DNA of 64,000 nucleotides from Pelagicoccus sp. SDUM812005 (GCF_031127875.1 NZ_JARXIA010000007.1:212630-276629); one strand, 5' to 3'. Counted from the stretch's first letter, positions 43,687 to 53,233 are shown. Notes: a model not told the origin generated them from the sequence alone. Program-made: numbers and translations.

Positions 43687-45291
43687 TCAGTTAATTGGAT
43701 AACGATGTTTAAGTGATTCGGGCATAGCGGCCGGCACGTACTCTTTCCCGCTTCCTCGATCTCCCTGAGGGTGATAGTGGGGAGTGCTTTGGCTGCTCGT
43801 AGGCACGTAGCCGGCTCCGTCGTGGTAATGTTTCCACCACTGCACCCAAAGTCGGTCTAGTTCTGCTACGATGTGGGGATTCTCTTCCGAGATGTCGTAA
43901 GCTTGATTCGGGTCCGTAATCAGGTTGTGAAGTTCCCAACCGTTTCCATCCACTTCGGAAAGTCGCCATGGGCCTTTGCGGATGCCTCGATTGTCTAGGA
44001 ATTGGAAAAAGTGAACTCGCTCCGTTGACTCTTGCTCCGAGTGGAGGAGGGCGGAGAAACTATGTCCCGCCATGGGGGAGGGGACTGTTTCGCGAGGAAT
44101 CTCTGCCAGCTCGAGCAAGGTCGGCATGAGATCGACCATGTGTGTATAGTTTCTTTCAATACGTCCTTGGGAGCGAATCATCGCTGGCCATCGAGCAATG
44201 AGTCCACTGGCGACGCCGCCTTCGTGTTGGCTGATCTTATAATGGCGAAGGGGAGTGTTGGCGGCCCAGGCCCAACCAAATCCCGGCTGGAAGTTACTGC
44301 CCTTGTCGCCAGGAAGCAGTCCTTGAGAGAGCAGCATCTCGTCGAGTAAGGCGAATGGATCGGCTCCATTGTCACTGGTGAAGAGCACCAGGGTATTGTC
44401 GTCGATGCCTAAGTGGTCGAGCGTTTGCAGGACGCGACCGATGTTTTGGTCCATGATGTCGATCATGGCGGCGTAGGTTGCCATGCGCAGGTCCTCCAAG
44501 TCCTTTTGGGCGTCGCTCAAATCGCTCCATTGAGGCAAATTGCTAGGGTAGGGAGGCAGCTCTTGATGGGGTGGGACTAAGCCAAGTTGCTTTTGTCTTT
44601 GGTGGCGTTGTTTGCGGATTGCCTCCCATCCTTCAAGGTAGCGGCCTCGGTACTTGGCGATAGCCTCGGGAGGAGCTTGGAGAGGATTATGGGGAGCGTT
44701 AAATGCGAGATAAGCGAAGAAGGGGGCGTTTGGTGTGGATTCCTGATGTAGAGTGATGAAGTTGATGGCGTAGTTAGCGAATACTTCGGTGGAGTAGAAC
44801 CGGCCGTCGCTTTGCGGAATAGGGTCGTGATCTAGGCGGTAGTATGGGCTTGGAACGTAGTAGCTGGAGAAACCGTCGAGGAAACCGAAGAACCGATGGA
44901 AGCCACGATCGACGGGGTTTCCTTTCAAGTGCCATTTGCCTATGGCATAGTTGCGATAACCGCCCATTCGCAGGACTTCTGGAAGTGTCGTTCCTTTCTG
45001 AATACCGAGGCCGACGTCGGTGTACCAGCGTCCGCTCAGCAGGGAGGTGCGCGAGGCTACGCACATCCCACCGTTGTAGAATCGTTCGAAACGGATTCCT
45101 TCCTTGGCTAGTTTATCCAAGTTCGGCGTATCGATTTCCCCGCCGAAGCAACCTGCATCCGAGTAGCCCATGTCGTCGGCGACGATTAGCAAGACGTTTG
45201 GAGCTTCTGTTTTTGCTAGGGCTGTGGACGCTAGGGCTAGGCATGTGGATGCTAGCGCCAGTACCTGAGTCGCTCGAAAAACGGTTTTCAT
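43687..45291 (-). CDS. S1-type sulfatase, exported (CxAxR)
   Basis: A 534-residue type I sulfatase with signal peptide (VLALASTCLALASTALA). The formylglycine motif is GGMCVASRTSLLSGRW, Cys77 in the CxAxR variant that is known in bacteria. Other motifs: LLIVADDMGYSDAGCFGG, AIGKWHLKGNPVDRGFHRFF, LVLFTSDNGADPF, and HEGGVASGLIARWPAM. It is closely related to the product of 45300-46859 along the whole length (shared NPVDRGF.RFFG, FAYLAFNAPHNPLQ, KYRGRYLEGW), so the two arose by tandem duplication. The gap to the upstream sulfatase is 8 bases; GH78 follows after 33 bases. Acts on sulfated sugar in the periplasm. Confidence 0.92.
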   Translation of the reverse strand: MKTVFRATQVLALASTCLALASTALAKTEAPNVLLIVADDMGYSDAGCFGGEIDTPNLDKLAKEGIRFERFYNGGMCVASRTSLLSGRWYTDVGLGIQKGTTLPEVLRMGGYRNYAIGKWHLKGNPVDRGFHRFFGFLDGFSSYYVPSPYYRLDHDPIPQSDGRFYSTEVFANYAINFITLHQESTPNAPFFAYLAFNAPHNPLQAPPEAIAKYRGRYLEGWEAIRKQRHQRQKQLGLVPPHQELPPYPSNLPQWSDLSDAQKDLEDLRMATYAAMIDIMDQNIGRVLQTLDHLGIDDNTLVLFTSDNGADPFALLDEMLLSQGLLPGDKGSNFQPGFGWAWAANTPLRHYKISQHEGGVASGLIARWPAMIRSQGRIERNYTHMVDLMPTLLELAEIPRETVPSPMAGHSFSALLHSEQESTERVHFFQFLDNRGIRKGPWRLSEVDGNGWELHNLITDPNQAYDISEENPHIVAELDRLWVQWWKHYHDGAGYVPTSSQSTPHYHPQGDRGSGKEYVPAAMPESLKHRYPIN

Positions 45292-45299
45292 ATCCGTTT

Positions 45300-46859
45300 C
45301 TAGTTCTGACTGCTAACCGATTTCCGCGGGAAAGGAAGGTAAGGGACCCCGTTCTTGTCGTCGCCGACGCGTAGTTCCTCGGGGGTGCGCCGCGGGCTGT
45401 AGGGCTCGTTGTTGTATTGGCCCCACCAAGCGTTCCATTCTTTCGCTAGCGATTTGGCCAAGGCGCGGTTGCTTGAGAAGAGGTTCTTACTCTCTGTGGG
45501 ATCTTCAGCGAGATTATAGAGTTCCCAAGGCCCGGAATCGTGGGCGGAGAGTTTCCACTCTCCGAAGCGGAGAGCTCGATGGTCCATTAGTTGAAAGTAA
45601 ATGTATTTGTGTGGTTGATACGGTGATTTTGAGAAGAGGGGAGCCATGCTCTTTCCGGGGCGCGAGTCCGACTCTTTCTGGCTGCCTGCGAGTTCGGTCA
45701 GGGTCGGCAGAATATCGACGATGTGGAGCGGGGTATCGTTGATGATCCGTTTCCCTTCGTTCATTTTTGGCCACCAAGCAATGAGTGGCGAGCGGATGCC
45801 TCCCTCGTGTTGATGCCGTTTGTACATCCGGAACGGAGTCACGCAGGCGTAGGCCCAACCGTTGCCTGGCTCCCAGTTGGAATCTCGGTCGCCTGGGCTT
45901 TTTCCCATATTTAACATCGCGGCGTCGGTTCGCGAAAAGGGATTTGCCCCGTTGTCGCTGTGGAAGAGCAGCAGGGTGTTCTCGAGTTGTCCGCTCTCTG
46001 AAAGGTAGTTTACCAGTCGACCGACGTTGTGGTCGATGCGTTCCACCATGGATGCGTAGATGGCCATGCGTTGATCTTCCAAGTCCTTTTGCTCATCGCT
46101 TAGATCTTCCCAATTCGGAAGGTTGAGCGGTCGCTCAGGCAGAGCCGCGTGTGGCGGGACAATGCCTAGCTGTTTTTGCTTTTTGAATCGTGATTCTCTG
46201 ATGGAGTCCCATCCTGCAAGGTAGCGACCCCGGTACTTTTCGAAGTCTTCCTCGGGGACTTGAAGTGGATTGTGGGGAGCGTTGTAGGCGAGGTAGACGT
46301 AGAAGGGCTTTTCTGGTTCCTCTTGTCTTCCTTCTTCGATAAACTCGATGGTGTAGTCGGTGTTTGCATCGGTCGCGTAGAATTCTTCTGAGAAAGCGGT
46401 GAAGGGAGAATGGTCGAGACGCCAGGTTTTGTTGCCGACGAAGTAGTCGGATGCTCCGCTGAGGTGTCCGAAGAAGCGGTCGAAACCGCGATCGACGGGA
46501 TTACCATCCAGATGCCATTTTCCGACCGCGTAGGTGCGGTAGTCTGCGGCTTGGAGCTCTTGGCCGATGGTAGGACCTTTCTTGACTCCAATACCTGTAT
46601 CCATCCACCAACGACCGCTCATCAAGGAGGCTCTGGTCACCTCGCATTTGCCGGCGTTGTAGAAGTGGGTGAAGAGGATGCCCTCGTTGGCAAGGCGGTC
46701 TAGGTGCGGAGTTCGGATTTCGGAACCTGTGCAGCCGAGATCGCTATAGCCCATGTCGTCAACGATGATATGAATAATGTTGGGTCGGGGGGCGGTATAG
46801 GCGTGGGCTGCTAAGGTAAGGACGCAGGCGTTGAAGGCAATGAAGCGGGAGAGTGACAT
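45300..46859 (-). CDS. S1-type sulfatase, exported, with CxVxR site
   Basis: A 519-residue type I sulfatase with signal peptide (RFIAFNACVLTLAAHAYT). The formylglycine site reads NAGKCEVTRASLMSGRWW: Cys72 is kept, but the position two residues on is Val rather than Pro or Ala. Metal and active-site motifs are otherwise intact (IIHIIVDDMGYSDLGC, VGKWHLDGNPVDRGFDRFFG, LLLFHSDNGANPFS, HEGGIRSPLIAWWP). It is a paralogue of the neighbour at 43687. Whether the maturation enzyme accepts this site is unknown to me. It is the third gene of the minus-strand operon beginning at 50331; 52 bases separate it from the preceding sulfatase. Confidence 0.9.
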   Translation of the reverse strand: MSLSRFIAFNACVLTLAAHAYTAPRPNIIHIIVDDMGYSDLGCTGSEIRTPHLDRLANEGILFTHFYNAGKCEVTRASLMSGRWWMDTGIGVKKGPTIGQELQAADYRTYAVGKWHLDGNPVDRGFDRFFGHLSGASDYFVGNKTWRLDHSPFTAFSEEFYATDANTDYTIEFIEEGRQEEPEKPFYVYLAYNAPHNPLQVPEEDFEKYRGRYLAGWDSIRESRFKKQKQLGIVPPHAALPERPLNLPNWEDLSDEQKDLEDQRMAIYASMVERIDHNVGRLVNYLSESGQLENTLLLFHSDNGANPFSRTDAAMLNMGKSPGDRDSNWEPGNGWAYACVTPFRMYKRHQHEGGIRSPLIAWWPKMNEGKRIINDTPLHIVDILPTLTELAGSQKESDSRPGKSMAPLFSKSPYQPHKYIYFQLMDHRALRFGEWKLSAHDSGPWELYNLAEDPTESKNLFSSNRALAKSLAKEWNAWWGQYNNEPYSPRRTPEELRVGDDKNGVPYLPFPRKSVSSQN

Positions 46860-46911
46860 TGTATGTTATTTTGGGATACGAAAAGTGAAGGGGATTAGGT
46901 GTGGAGTTCGA

Positions 46912-48471
46912 TCAGTAGTACCAGCGAAGTTTTTTACCTATTTGCTGACGGATATTTGGATCTTCGAGCGCTTGTTCCCAAGTTACACCCAGCCGTTCGA
47001 CCTCAGCGGCGATTTGCTTGTATTGGTCAGGCCAATACTTTTTGTATTTTTTCCAGTCGATTCCTGGGGCGTTGGTTTGAGGCCGCGGTCCGTAGGGGTT
47101 GTAGTGCTGCGGATAGGTGTCCGGGTTTTCGGTCTGCCACTGGTCGAAGCGTTCGCTCCAGAATTGGAGTTCACTCGCCCAAAGGGGATCGTTCGCGAGG
47201 TTGTTAATCTCCCAAGGATCTGCTTCCAAGTGGTAGAGCTCTTCCGAGATGGGATATTCGTCGGTCCAGCGAACGTAGTTTTCAGTCAAGCTTCGGACCC
47301 CCATGAAGCGGGCTACCGGGCGAGGAACGCCGACGGGCGAAGTTTGATGTTCGTAGAAAAAGTGGTCGCGCCATGCGGTAGCCTCACCGCGCGCTAACGG
47401 GACCAGGCTCAGTCCGTCCATTTCTTCTGGAGGCGTTAAGCCTGCGAGATGCAGGACTGTGGGAGCGATGTCGATGTTGAGAGCGATCTGAGGGAGGCGT
47501 GCCGCCTTGAGGGCTCCGGGTCTTGGATCGTAGAGAAAGAAAGGGACGCGCAGGCTTTGCTCATAGGGGGTCCATTTCCCGCCCAACTGTTTTTCGCCAA
47601 AGTGCGTTCCATGGTCTGATATGAAGAGTATGACGGTGTTGTCGTCCAAGCCGCGTTGTTGGAGCTCTTGACGAATCTTTCCGATGGAACGATCGACGCT
47701 GGCTATTTTCTCCAGCACTTCCCGCCTGTAGCGTTGGTAGTTTTTCTCGGGACGTATTGTATCGTGGAATACAAGGGCACCGAGAGCGGATTTGACTGAA
47801 GGAGGGAGGGGGGCGAAATATTCGGGACGTTGCGTGGGGACGCGTTCGAAGGTGTGATGGGCGAGCTTGCCTTCATCCTCTGGGGCTACCTTGGATGAGG
47901 GATGGGGCGCTTTGTAGTTCACTTGCAGACAGAAGGGCTGGTCGGCGGGCACGCTTGCTAGGAAGTCTCGTGTCTCTAGGGTCAGCCATTCGGAGTCGTG
48001 TACCTTCTTGCCCCGGTAGGTGTTGAAAGCGGGACCTTGATCGACGTCCGCGTGAAAGACATCGAAAGTCGCGATTTGCTCGTCGGTGGCACCGACTCCG
48101 TACTTGCCGAGTTGTCCGAGGTAGTAGCCCGCTTCCTTCAGCAGGGCGGGGTAGCTCGATTTGAAAACCGGCTCGGACATCGGAATGAGAAATTCATGAA
48201 TGTCGTTGTTGCGGGAATATTTTCCGCTGAGTATGCTTGCTCTGGATACGGCACAAATCGGGGTGGTTACGAAGCCGTTGTGGAAGTTGATTCCTTCCTC
48301 GGCGAGACGGTCGATATTGGGAGTGGACAGCGCGACCTCGGGGTTGTTTACGCTGACGGTATCCCAGCGTTGGTCATCGGTAACGAAGATTAGGATGTTG
48401 GGGTTCTCCGCTGCAGCGAGAGCGCTGGTGGCGAGGGCGGATAGTGCAAGAGCTGACAATATTTTCTTCAT
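46912..48471 (-). CDS. S1-type sulfatase, exported, with CxVxR site
   Basis: A 519-residue type I sulfatase with signal peptide (MKKILSALALSALATSALA). The modification site reads TTPICAVSRASILSGKYS, with Cys73 and Val two residues on. Other motifs: ILIFVTDDQRWDTVSVNN, TPNIDRLAEEGINF, QVNYKAPHPSS and ILFISDHGTHFGEKQLGGKW, the last typical of the iduronate- or choline-sulfatase-like branch rather than of the CSPTR type. It therefore differs in subfamily from its neighbours, suggesting another sulfate position or residue. It lies 39 bases after the first sulfatase of the operon. Periplasmic action on the glycan is inferred. Confidence 0.91.
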   Translation of the reverse strand: MKKILSALALSALATSALAAAENPNILIFVTDDQRWDTVSVNNPEVALSTPNIDRLAEEGINFHNGFVTTPICAVSRASILSGKYSRNNDIHEFLIPMSEPVFKSSYPALLKEAGYYLGQLGKYGVGATDEQIATFDVFHADVDQGPAFNTYRGKKVHDSEWLTLETRDFLASVPADQPFCLQVNYKAPHPSSKVAPEDEGKLAHHTFERVPTQRPEYFAPLPPSVKSALGALVFHDTIRPEKNYQRYRREVLEKIASVDRSIGKIRQELQQRGLDDNTVILFISDHGTHFGEKQLGGKWTPYEQSLRVPFFLYDPRPGALKAARLPQIALNIDIAPTVLHLAGLTPPEEMDGLSLVPLARGEATAWRDHFFYEHQTSPVGVPRPVARFMGVRSLTENYVRWTDEYPISEELYHLEADPWEINNLANDPLWASELQFWSERFDQWQTENPDTYPQHYNPYGPRPQTNAPGIDWKKYKKYWPDQYKQIAAEVERLGVTWEQALEDPNIRQQIGKKLRWYY

Positions 48472-48510
48472 CGATTGAGAATGACTGAAGTGGAAGAGTG
48501 GATGGTTTTG

Positions 48511-50331
48511 TTAATTCCCGTGGGAGTGTTGGATGAGCTCGATGTTCGAAACGAAGATGCGACCAGGCTGTTCGAGCTTGAAGCTGAGGATTACAGATTC
48601 CGTCGGTCGAAAGGTGGTAAATGGGATCGTGATTTGCTGCTCCTCCCAGTTCGGGCGAATTTTTATTGGGGAGCCGTAGAGGTTCTCGGCGGCTGCCAAG
48701 ACTTGGGTGGCGCAGTTGGTCCGTACGGTAAGGCGCAGACCTTCGGCTGTTTCTAAGCCTTGTGGAGGCGAATAGGATGCGACTAGGCTGGAGGCTTTTG
48801 CGGTGATGCGATGTTGTGGGTCTTTCGGGCCGCCGATTGGATATCCGCCGCTGAGCACCTTGAAGCCGTTGACCGAGAAATCAGGGTCGAAGCTTTCGTT
48901 TGGACGCGCTAGCAAAGCACCAGAGTCTTGCAGGTAGGCGTCGAGCTGTTCGGCTAGGCGTTGTGCCGTTTCGGGCTGTGAAGAGGCGAGGTTGGTGGTC
49001 TCTCCGATGTCTGAGGTGAGATTGTAGAGTTCGAAATAATCGCTTTGGTCTGGAGTCGCGTTGAAGAAACGGAGGAGCTTCCAATCGCCGTCACGTATCC
49101 AAGCGTTGGCAATGTTGCCAGTGGCGAGCACGGTGTGAGCGAAAAGGCTGTATATGGGAGGGCGTTGCAATTCTAGGCCTTCCAAGAAGGATGAGGAAAG
49201 GTCGACCCCGTCTAAGTGGTGGTCCTCGGGGTTGCTTAGGCCGAGCAGTGATGTAAGGGTTGGGAATATGTCGTAGCTGATGGCGATCGTATCGTTTGTA
49301 GTTGAAGGGGCGATACGCGTCGGCCACGAGGCGATGAAAGGGACTCGCGAGCCACCTTCATAATTGTTGCCTTTGCCACCCTGGAGGGGGTGGTTGCTGG
49401 TCGGATTTACTCCTTCGGGCCGGTCGTACATGTTGCCGCCATTATCGGAGGTAAAGATGACTAGCGTGTTTTCGTGGAGATTGAGGGCTTCGAGTTGGGC
49501 GATGACTTTACCTACGTTGTCGTCGACGGTCTCGATCATGCCACCCATGATTGCGGACTTTTGGAACTCGGTTTTTTGCGCGAGCGGCCGGTACTTTTCG
49601 ATGAGTTCGGTTTTGGCCTGGAAAGGGGCGTGCACTCCGAAAAACCAAAGGGCGAGGAAGAAGGGGGTCTCCTTGTTCTCGCTTATAAAGCGGACCGCTT
49701 CATCTCCGAGAACGTCGTCGGCGTGAGCGTTTCCGTCTACCAGTGGCATGTTGGTTTTTTCGGTGTCCCAGGGACCAAAAAAACCGGGAGGCGGCGGTCC
49801 AGGGAAGCCGCGTCCGCAGACGACTTCGTCGAATCCGAAATTTTCAGGGATGTAAGGTTCGAAGCCCAGGTGCCATTTTCCCATGAAGGCGTTCTTGTAG
49901 CCGGCTTGCTCAAGAATGCGGGCGATGGTTGGAGTGTCGAGGGGAAGGCGGCTTCGCGTTTGCGGGGTTGCGGCAGGAAGCCCAGGTGGGGCCGTGGTGT
50001 TTTCCTGAGGGTCGAGTATGACCTGGGGTAGGTGGCCGACCGGAGTGGTGAAGCGTAGCCGTGCGGGCGTTTGCCCTGTGAGCAGGGATGCTCGAGTGGG
50101 GCTGCAGAGCGGACTGGCCGCATAGGCGTTCGAAAACCTCATCCCCGAGGCGGCGAGTTCGTCGATGTGCGGCGTTTGGTAGAGCTCGCTGCCGTAAGTC
50201 CCAAGGTCACGCCAGCCGAGATCGTCGGCAACGATTAGAATGACATTCGGCTTGTTGGCTTCCTTGGCGTGGGAAATCAAGCCGCATGCGACAGCGATCA
50301 TGGTGATGCAAATGTACTGGGGGAATTTCAT
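48511..50331 (-). CDS. S1-type sulfatase, exported (CSPTR)
   Basis: A 606-residue type I sulfatase with signal peptide (YICITMIAVACGLISHA). Formylglycine site SPLCSPTRASLLTGQT with Cys76, then GKWHLGFEPYIPENFGFDEV, WFFGVHAPFQAK, VIFTSDNGGNMYDRPEG and GGSRVPFIASWPTR. It is the exported counterpart of the leaderless sulfatase at 31812-33593: they share the C-terminal beta-rich extension (from about residue 470) and most motifs. It is the first gene of the long operon that continues to 37458 (four sulfatases, GH78, GPH symporter, DUF5722). The 182-base region to the divergent histidine kinase holds the promoter; no GACWGTC-type operator was seen there, but an 11-bp palindrome ACGAACTTCGT lies at 50358-50368. 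Confidence 0.93.
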   Translation of the reverse strand: MKFPQYICITMIAVACGLISHAKEANKPNVILIVADDLGWRDLGTYGSELYQTPHIDELAASGMRFSNAYAASPLCSPTRASLLTGQTPARLRFTTPVGHLPQVILDPQENTTAPPGLPAATPQTRSRLPLDTPTIARILEQAGYKNAFMGKWHLGFEPYIPENFGFDEVVCGRGFPGPPPPGFFGPWDTEKTNMPLVDGNAHADDVLGDEAVRFISENKETPFFLALWFFGVHAPFQAKTELIEKYRPLAQKTEFQKSAIMGGMIETVDDNVGKVIAQLEALNLHENTLVIFTSDNGGNMYDRPEGVNPTSNHPLQGGKGNNYEGGSRVPFIASWPTRIAPSTTNDTIAISYDIFPTLTSLLGLSNPEDHHLDGVDLSSSFLEGLELQRPPIYSLFAHTVLATGNIANAWIRDGDWKLLRFFNATPDQSDYFELYNLTSDIGETTNLASSQPETAQRLAEQLDAYLQDSGALLARPNESFDPDFSVNGFKVLSGGYPIGGPKDPQHRITAKASSLVASYSPPQGLETAEGLRLTVRTNCATQVLAAAENLYGSPIKIRPNWEEQQITIPFTTFRPTESVILSFKLEQPGRIFVSNIELIQHSHGN

Positions 50332-50513
50332 AGGTATCGGGGGTGGGCTCCGTGGGTACGAACTTCGTCGACGTTTCTGCCGCGTGCCTCAGGGAACCAG
50401 AATCGAGCCTATCCTATCTTGTACCGGTTCGACGCGCAATATGCTCAATTTGGGATATCTACAACTCCGCTACTTTGTGTAGACTGTGATCGTTTCCCAG
50501 TTAGGTTCACCGC

Positions 50514-52604
50514 ATGCCCCACTCTCCATCCAGTACGATTGGCCTCGCTCCTGCCGCTTTTTGGGCTTTGCTCATCTGGAGCTTTATTGGCCTAACTCCC
50601 TTGGCGAAGGGGCAAGTGGAGCTCGAGGGCACAACTTGGGCCCAGCGCTTGTTGCGAAGTTTTTCCAGCGATTGGAACGAATTGAGTTCGGAACGGGAAA
50701 GTTTGCCCGGTGAGCTGGTCGGTCTGCCTGAAGTACCGACTGCCTATCAGGGCGGATCTGGAGGAATGTTTGGTATGTGGTACGTGGATACTGAGAACAA
50801 ACCTTTGAAGTCTCTCAGTATTCGAGTCATGTGGGACGAGGCTGAATGGGTCGATTTTGTCTCGCTGGTGCCCGCCCGAAGCGCAGCCTCGCAAGGGGGT
50901 GAATGGGAGTATGGGGTTCCCGAGTCCTTCGAAATCGAGTTGCTGGACCGAAATGGGGACGCGATTGCAACGATCGCGCAGGAAGAAGGCGCGAATCGCA
51001 GGCTAGTGCGGCGCGGATTCCCTTTCACCTATTCACTGGACGCGCCTGTGAAAGCCCATGGAGCATTGGTTCGCAGTCGGGGTATTTCAAGGCGAATGGT
51101 AGCCGGTGAAACCCGATTCTATCTAGCCTGGGCGGAGCTGTTTGCTTTTGCGGGAGAATATAATGTTGCTGAAGGGGCAACGGTTGAGTTGGTTGAGGAT
51201 CGTCCCACCTACGAGACATGGTATTGGAATGATCAATACTTGGTCGACAGTCAGACTCCATTGGGGTTGCCGGAGATCCCATCGAAGAATCTGCGGCATG
51301 TGGGGTGGCTCTCTCAGGCTCGCCACAGCGAGGACGACTCGATATTCGTAACTCTGGAGCTGCCGGAGGCGAAGCAAGTGAATGGGCTTAGGCTTTTTCC
51401 GGCGCGTCGCCCTGCGGGGGAGGTGATTCCCGGGTTTGCGTTGCCCCAGCGCTTTTATTTGTCGGCGATAGACGAGAATGGAAAGGAAGTTCGGGTTTTG
51501 GATCGCACGAGCACGGATGCCTCCAACCCTGGGCAAAACCCGGTGACCTATCGTTTCCCGTCGGTGCGCGCTTCGAAATTTCGCTTGGAGTGTGTCAAGA
51601 TTTGGAAGCGATACCCGCACTATCCAGCCTTTATTGCTTTCAGCGAAGTGCAGTTGCTGGAGGGAGAGACCTGTCTGAGCAAGGGAGCGAAGGTTCGAAC
51701 CTCGGATGGAGAGACGGAACTCGCTTCGGTTGGCAATTTGTTCTGGAGTCCGAGGGGACTGACCAATGGGGCCGGCCCGAGCGGTGCTTTAGTCGCTCGT
51801 CGAGAATGGCTGGAGCTTTTGCAACGACGCAACGAAGTGGAAACCCGCATGCGTTACTTGGAACTGCGGATGGGCGCCATGGAGCATCGGTGGGAAGCTG
51901 TTGTCCTGTATTCAGTTAGTGGGTTCGGCGTTATTGCTCTCGTTTTTCTTATTGTGCTGCCTATTCGCTATCGTCGTATCCAAAAAACGATGCTTAGCGA
52001 TCTCCGCCACCGGATTGCGAACGATTTGCACGACGAAGTGGGGGCGAACTTGAGCAGCATTGCAGGTACCTCCGAGCTTTTGGAGGAAATGACTGGAGAC
52101 TCGTCTCCCAAGCAACGGGAGTTGATGGCCGACATTCGGCGCACGGCCCGAAAGACGGCGCAGGAAACGCGACGATTGATAGGCTTTCTCGAAAGGCGAG
52201 AACTGGAAGGCAGTGTCGAGGAGCACTTGCGGCAGGCTGCCCGGACGATGCTCAAGGGAATCGACTACCGATTCGAGGAGGGAGAATGGGAGGCATTCGA
52301 ATCTTGGCCGCAGCGGCGCAAGTGGGACCTGCTGTTGTTCTTCAAGGAAGTGCTGCATAACATCGTCAAGCACTCCGCGGCGCGATCGGTAAGTATTGAA
52401 ATCAAAGACCTCGGCAAGGCCGGCTTGCTCTTGAGGGTGGTGGACGACGGAAAAGGAATTTCCGGAGGGCGAATGCCGCGTCATCTGAAGGAGCGCTCCA
52501 AACGCTTGCGGGCGCTGCTTTCTATTTCCAGCCGAAAGGGTGGGGGGACGGAAGTGCGATTGACGATTCCGAGGAAGAAGCAATTTTTATGGATACTGAA
52601 ATAA
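50514..52604 (+). CDS. sensor histidine kinase with periplasmic discoidin-like sensor (NarL type)
   Basis: A 696-residue sensor. A signal-type N-terminus (APAAFWALLIWSFIGLTPLAKG) is followed by two periplasmic beta-sandwich repeats, about residues 60-215 and 225-395. Both resemble F5/8 type C (discoidin) folds: each has a [FL]VSLVPAR / LRLFPARR strand and GVPESFEIELLDRNG / ALPQRFYLSAIDENG. One membrane segment (about 460-484) leads to a HisKA_3 domain with His506 in NDLHDEVGANLSSIAG. An HATPase with LLFFKEVLHNIVKHSAA and VVDDGKGISGG follows. It is the LuxR/NarL-type kinase class. Discoidin folds often bind glycans, so it may sense an oligosaccharide. It overlaps the response-regulator gene by 16 bases and is divergent from the sulfatase operon. 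Confidence 0.92.
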   Translation: MPHSPSSTIGLAPAAFWALLIWSFIGLTPLAKGQVELEGTTWAQRLLRSFSSDWNELSSERESLPGELVGLPEVPTAYQGGSGGMFGMWYVDTENKPLKSLSIRVMWDEAEWVDFVSLVPARSAASQGGEWEYGVPESFEIELLDRNGDAIATIAQEEGANRRLVRRGFPFTYSLDAPVKAHGALVRSRGISRRMVAGETRFYLAWAELFAFAGEYNVAEGATVELVEDRPTYETWYWNDQYLVDSQTPLGLPEIPSKNLRHVGWLSQARHSEDDSIFVTLELPEAKQVNGLRLFPARRPAGEVIPGFALPQRFYLSAIDENGKEVRVLDRTSTDASNPGQNPVTYRFPSVRASKFRLECVKIWKRYPHYPAFIAFSEVQLLEGETCLSKGAKVRTSDGETELASVGNLFWSPRGLTNGAGPSGALVARREWLELLQRRNEVETRMRYLELRMGAMEHRWEAVVLYSVSGFGVIALVFLIVLPIRYRRIQKTMLSDLRHRIANDLHDEVGANLSSIAGTSELLEEMTGDSSPKQRELMADIRRTARKTAQETRRLIGFLERRELEGSVEEHLRQAARTMLKGIDYRFEEGEWEAFESWPQRRKWDLLLFFKEVLHNIVKHSAARSVSIEIKDLGKAGLLLRVVDDGKGISGGRMPRHLKERSKRLRALLSISSRKGGGTEVRLTIPRKKQFLWILK

Positions 52605-53233
52605 GCATTGTCGTTATAGAGGACAACGAGGCGTACAGTAAAACCCTGCTCGACACTATTGAATTGAGTGAAGGCATGGTATGCATCGGAAATTACAATA
52701 CGGCCGAGTCCTGCTTGAGGGAACTCGAAAAGGATAAAGGCCAGAAACCGAGCATCCTGTTGCTGGATCTGAACCTTCCGGGGCAAAACGGATTGACCAT
52801 GCTTCCTCAGCTTCTCATGGCTTCCCCAGATACGGAAGTGATCATTCTGACGCAGAATGACGACTATCACCTCGTTTTGGAAGCGATTCGCCTCGGAGCC
52901 AGCGGCTATCTGCTGAAAGGCGGAACCATCGCGGGAATACGCAATACGATTCGTGAGGTCGCGGCAGGAGCCAGCGTGATAGACGCTCAGCTCTCGCGCA
53001 TTGTCTTGAACAGCCTTAGTTCCGGCGAGAAATCGGAAGACAATCCGCTCAGTCCGAGGGAGATGGAGGTGCTTGCCCTCTTGGCCCAAGGATACGCGAA
53101 GAAGGAGGTCGCGGATTCGCTAGGTCTGAGCTACCATGCGGTTGCCCTTTACGTGCGCAACATCTTCAAAAAGCTCGGTACGCCCAACATTGCCGCAGCT
53201 ATAGCGACCGCGATCCGGCGTAATTTTATCTGA
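52589..53233 (+). CDS. LuxR/NarL-type response regulator
   Basis: A 214-residue partner of the preceding kinase. The receiver domain has the acidic pair Glu11/Asp12, the phosphoacceptor Asp60 in ILLLDLNLPG, Thr88 and Lys110 (YLLKGG). The C-terminal LuxR-type helix-turn-helix is clear (PLSPREMEVLALLAQGYAKKEVADSLGLSYHAVALYVRNIFKKLG). The start overlaps the kinase by 16 bases, a sign of coupled expression. The next genes are the fourth TonB receptor and the DUF5722-CBM3 protein, and the divergent neighbour is the sulfatase operon, so these are the likely targets. That assignment is inferred from position. Confidence 0.95.
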   Translation: MDTEISIVVIEDNEAYSKTLLDTIELSEGMVCIGNYNTAESCLRELEKDKGQKPSILLLDLNLPGQNGLTMLPQLLMASPDTEVIILTQNDDYHLVLEAIRLGASGYLLKGGTIAGIRNTIREVAAGASVIDAQLSRIVLNSLSSGEKSEDNPLSPREMEVLALLAQGYAKKEVADSLGLSYHAVALYVRNIFKKLGTPNIAAAIATAIRRNFI

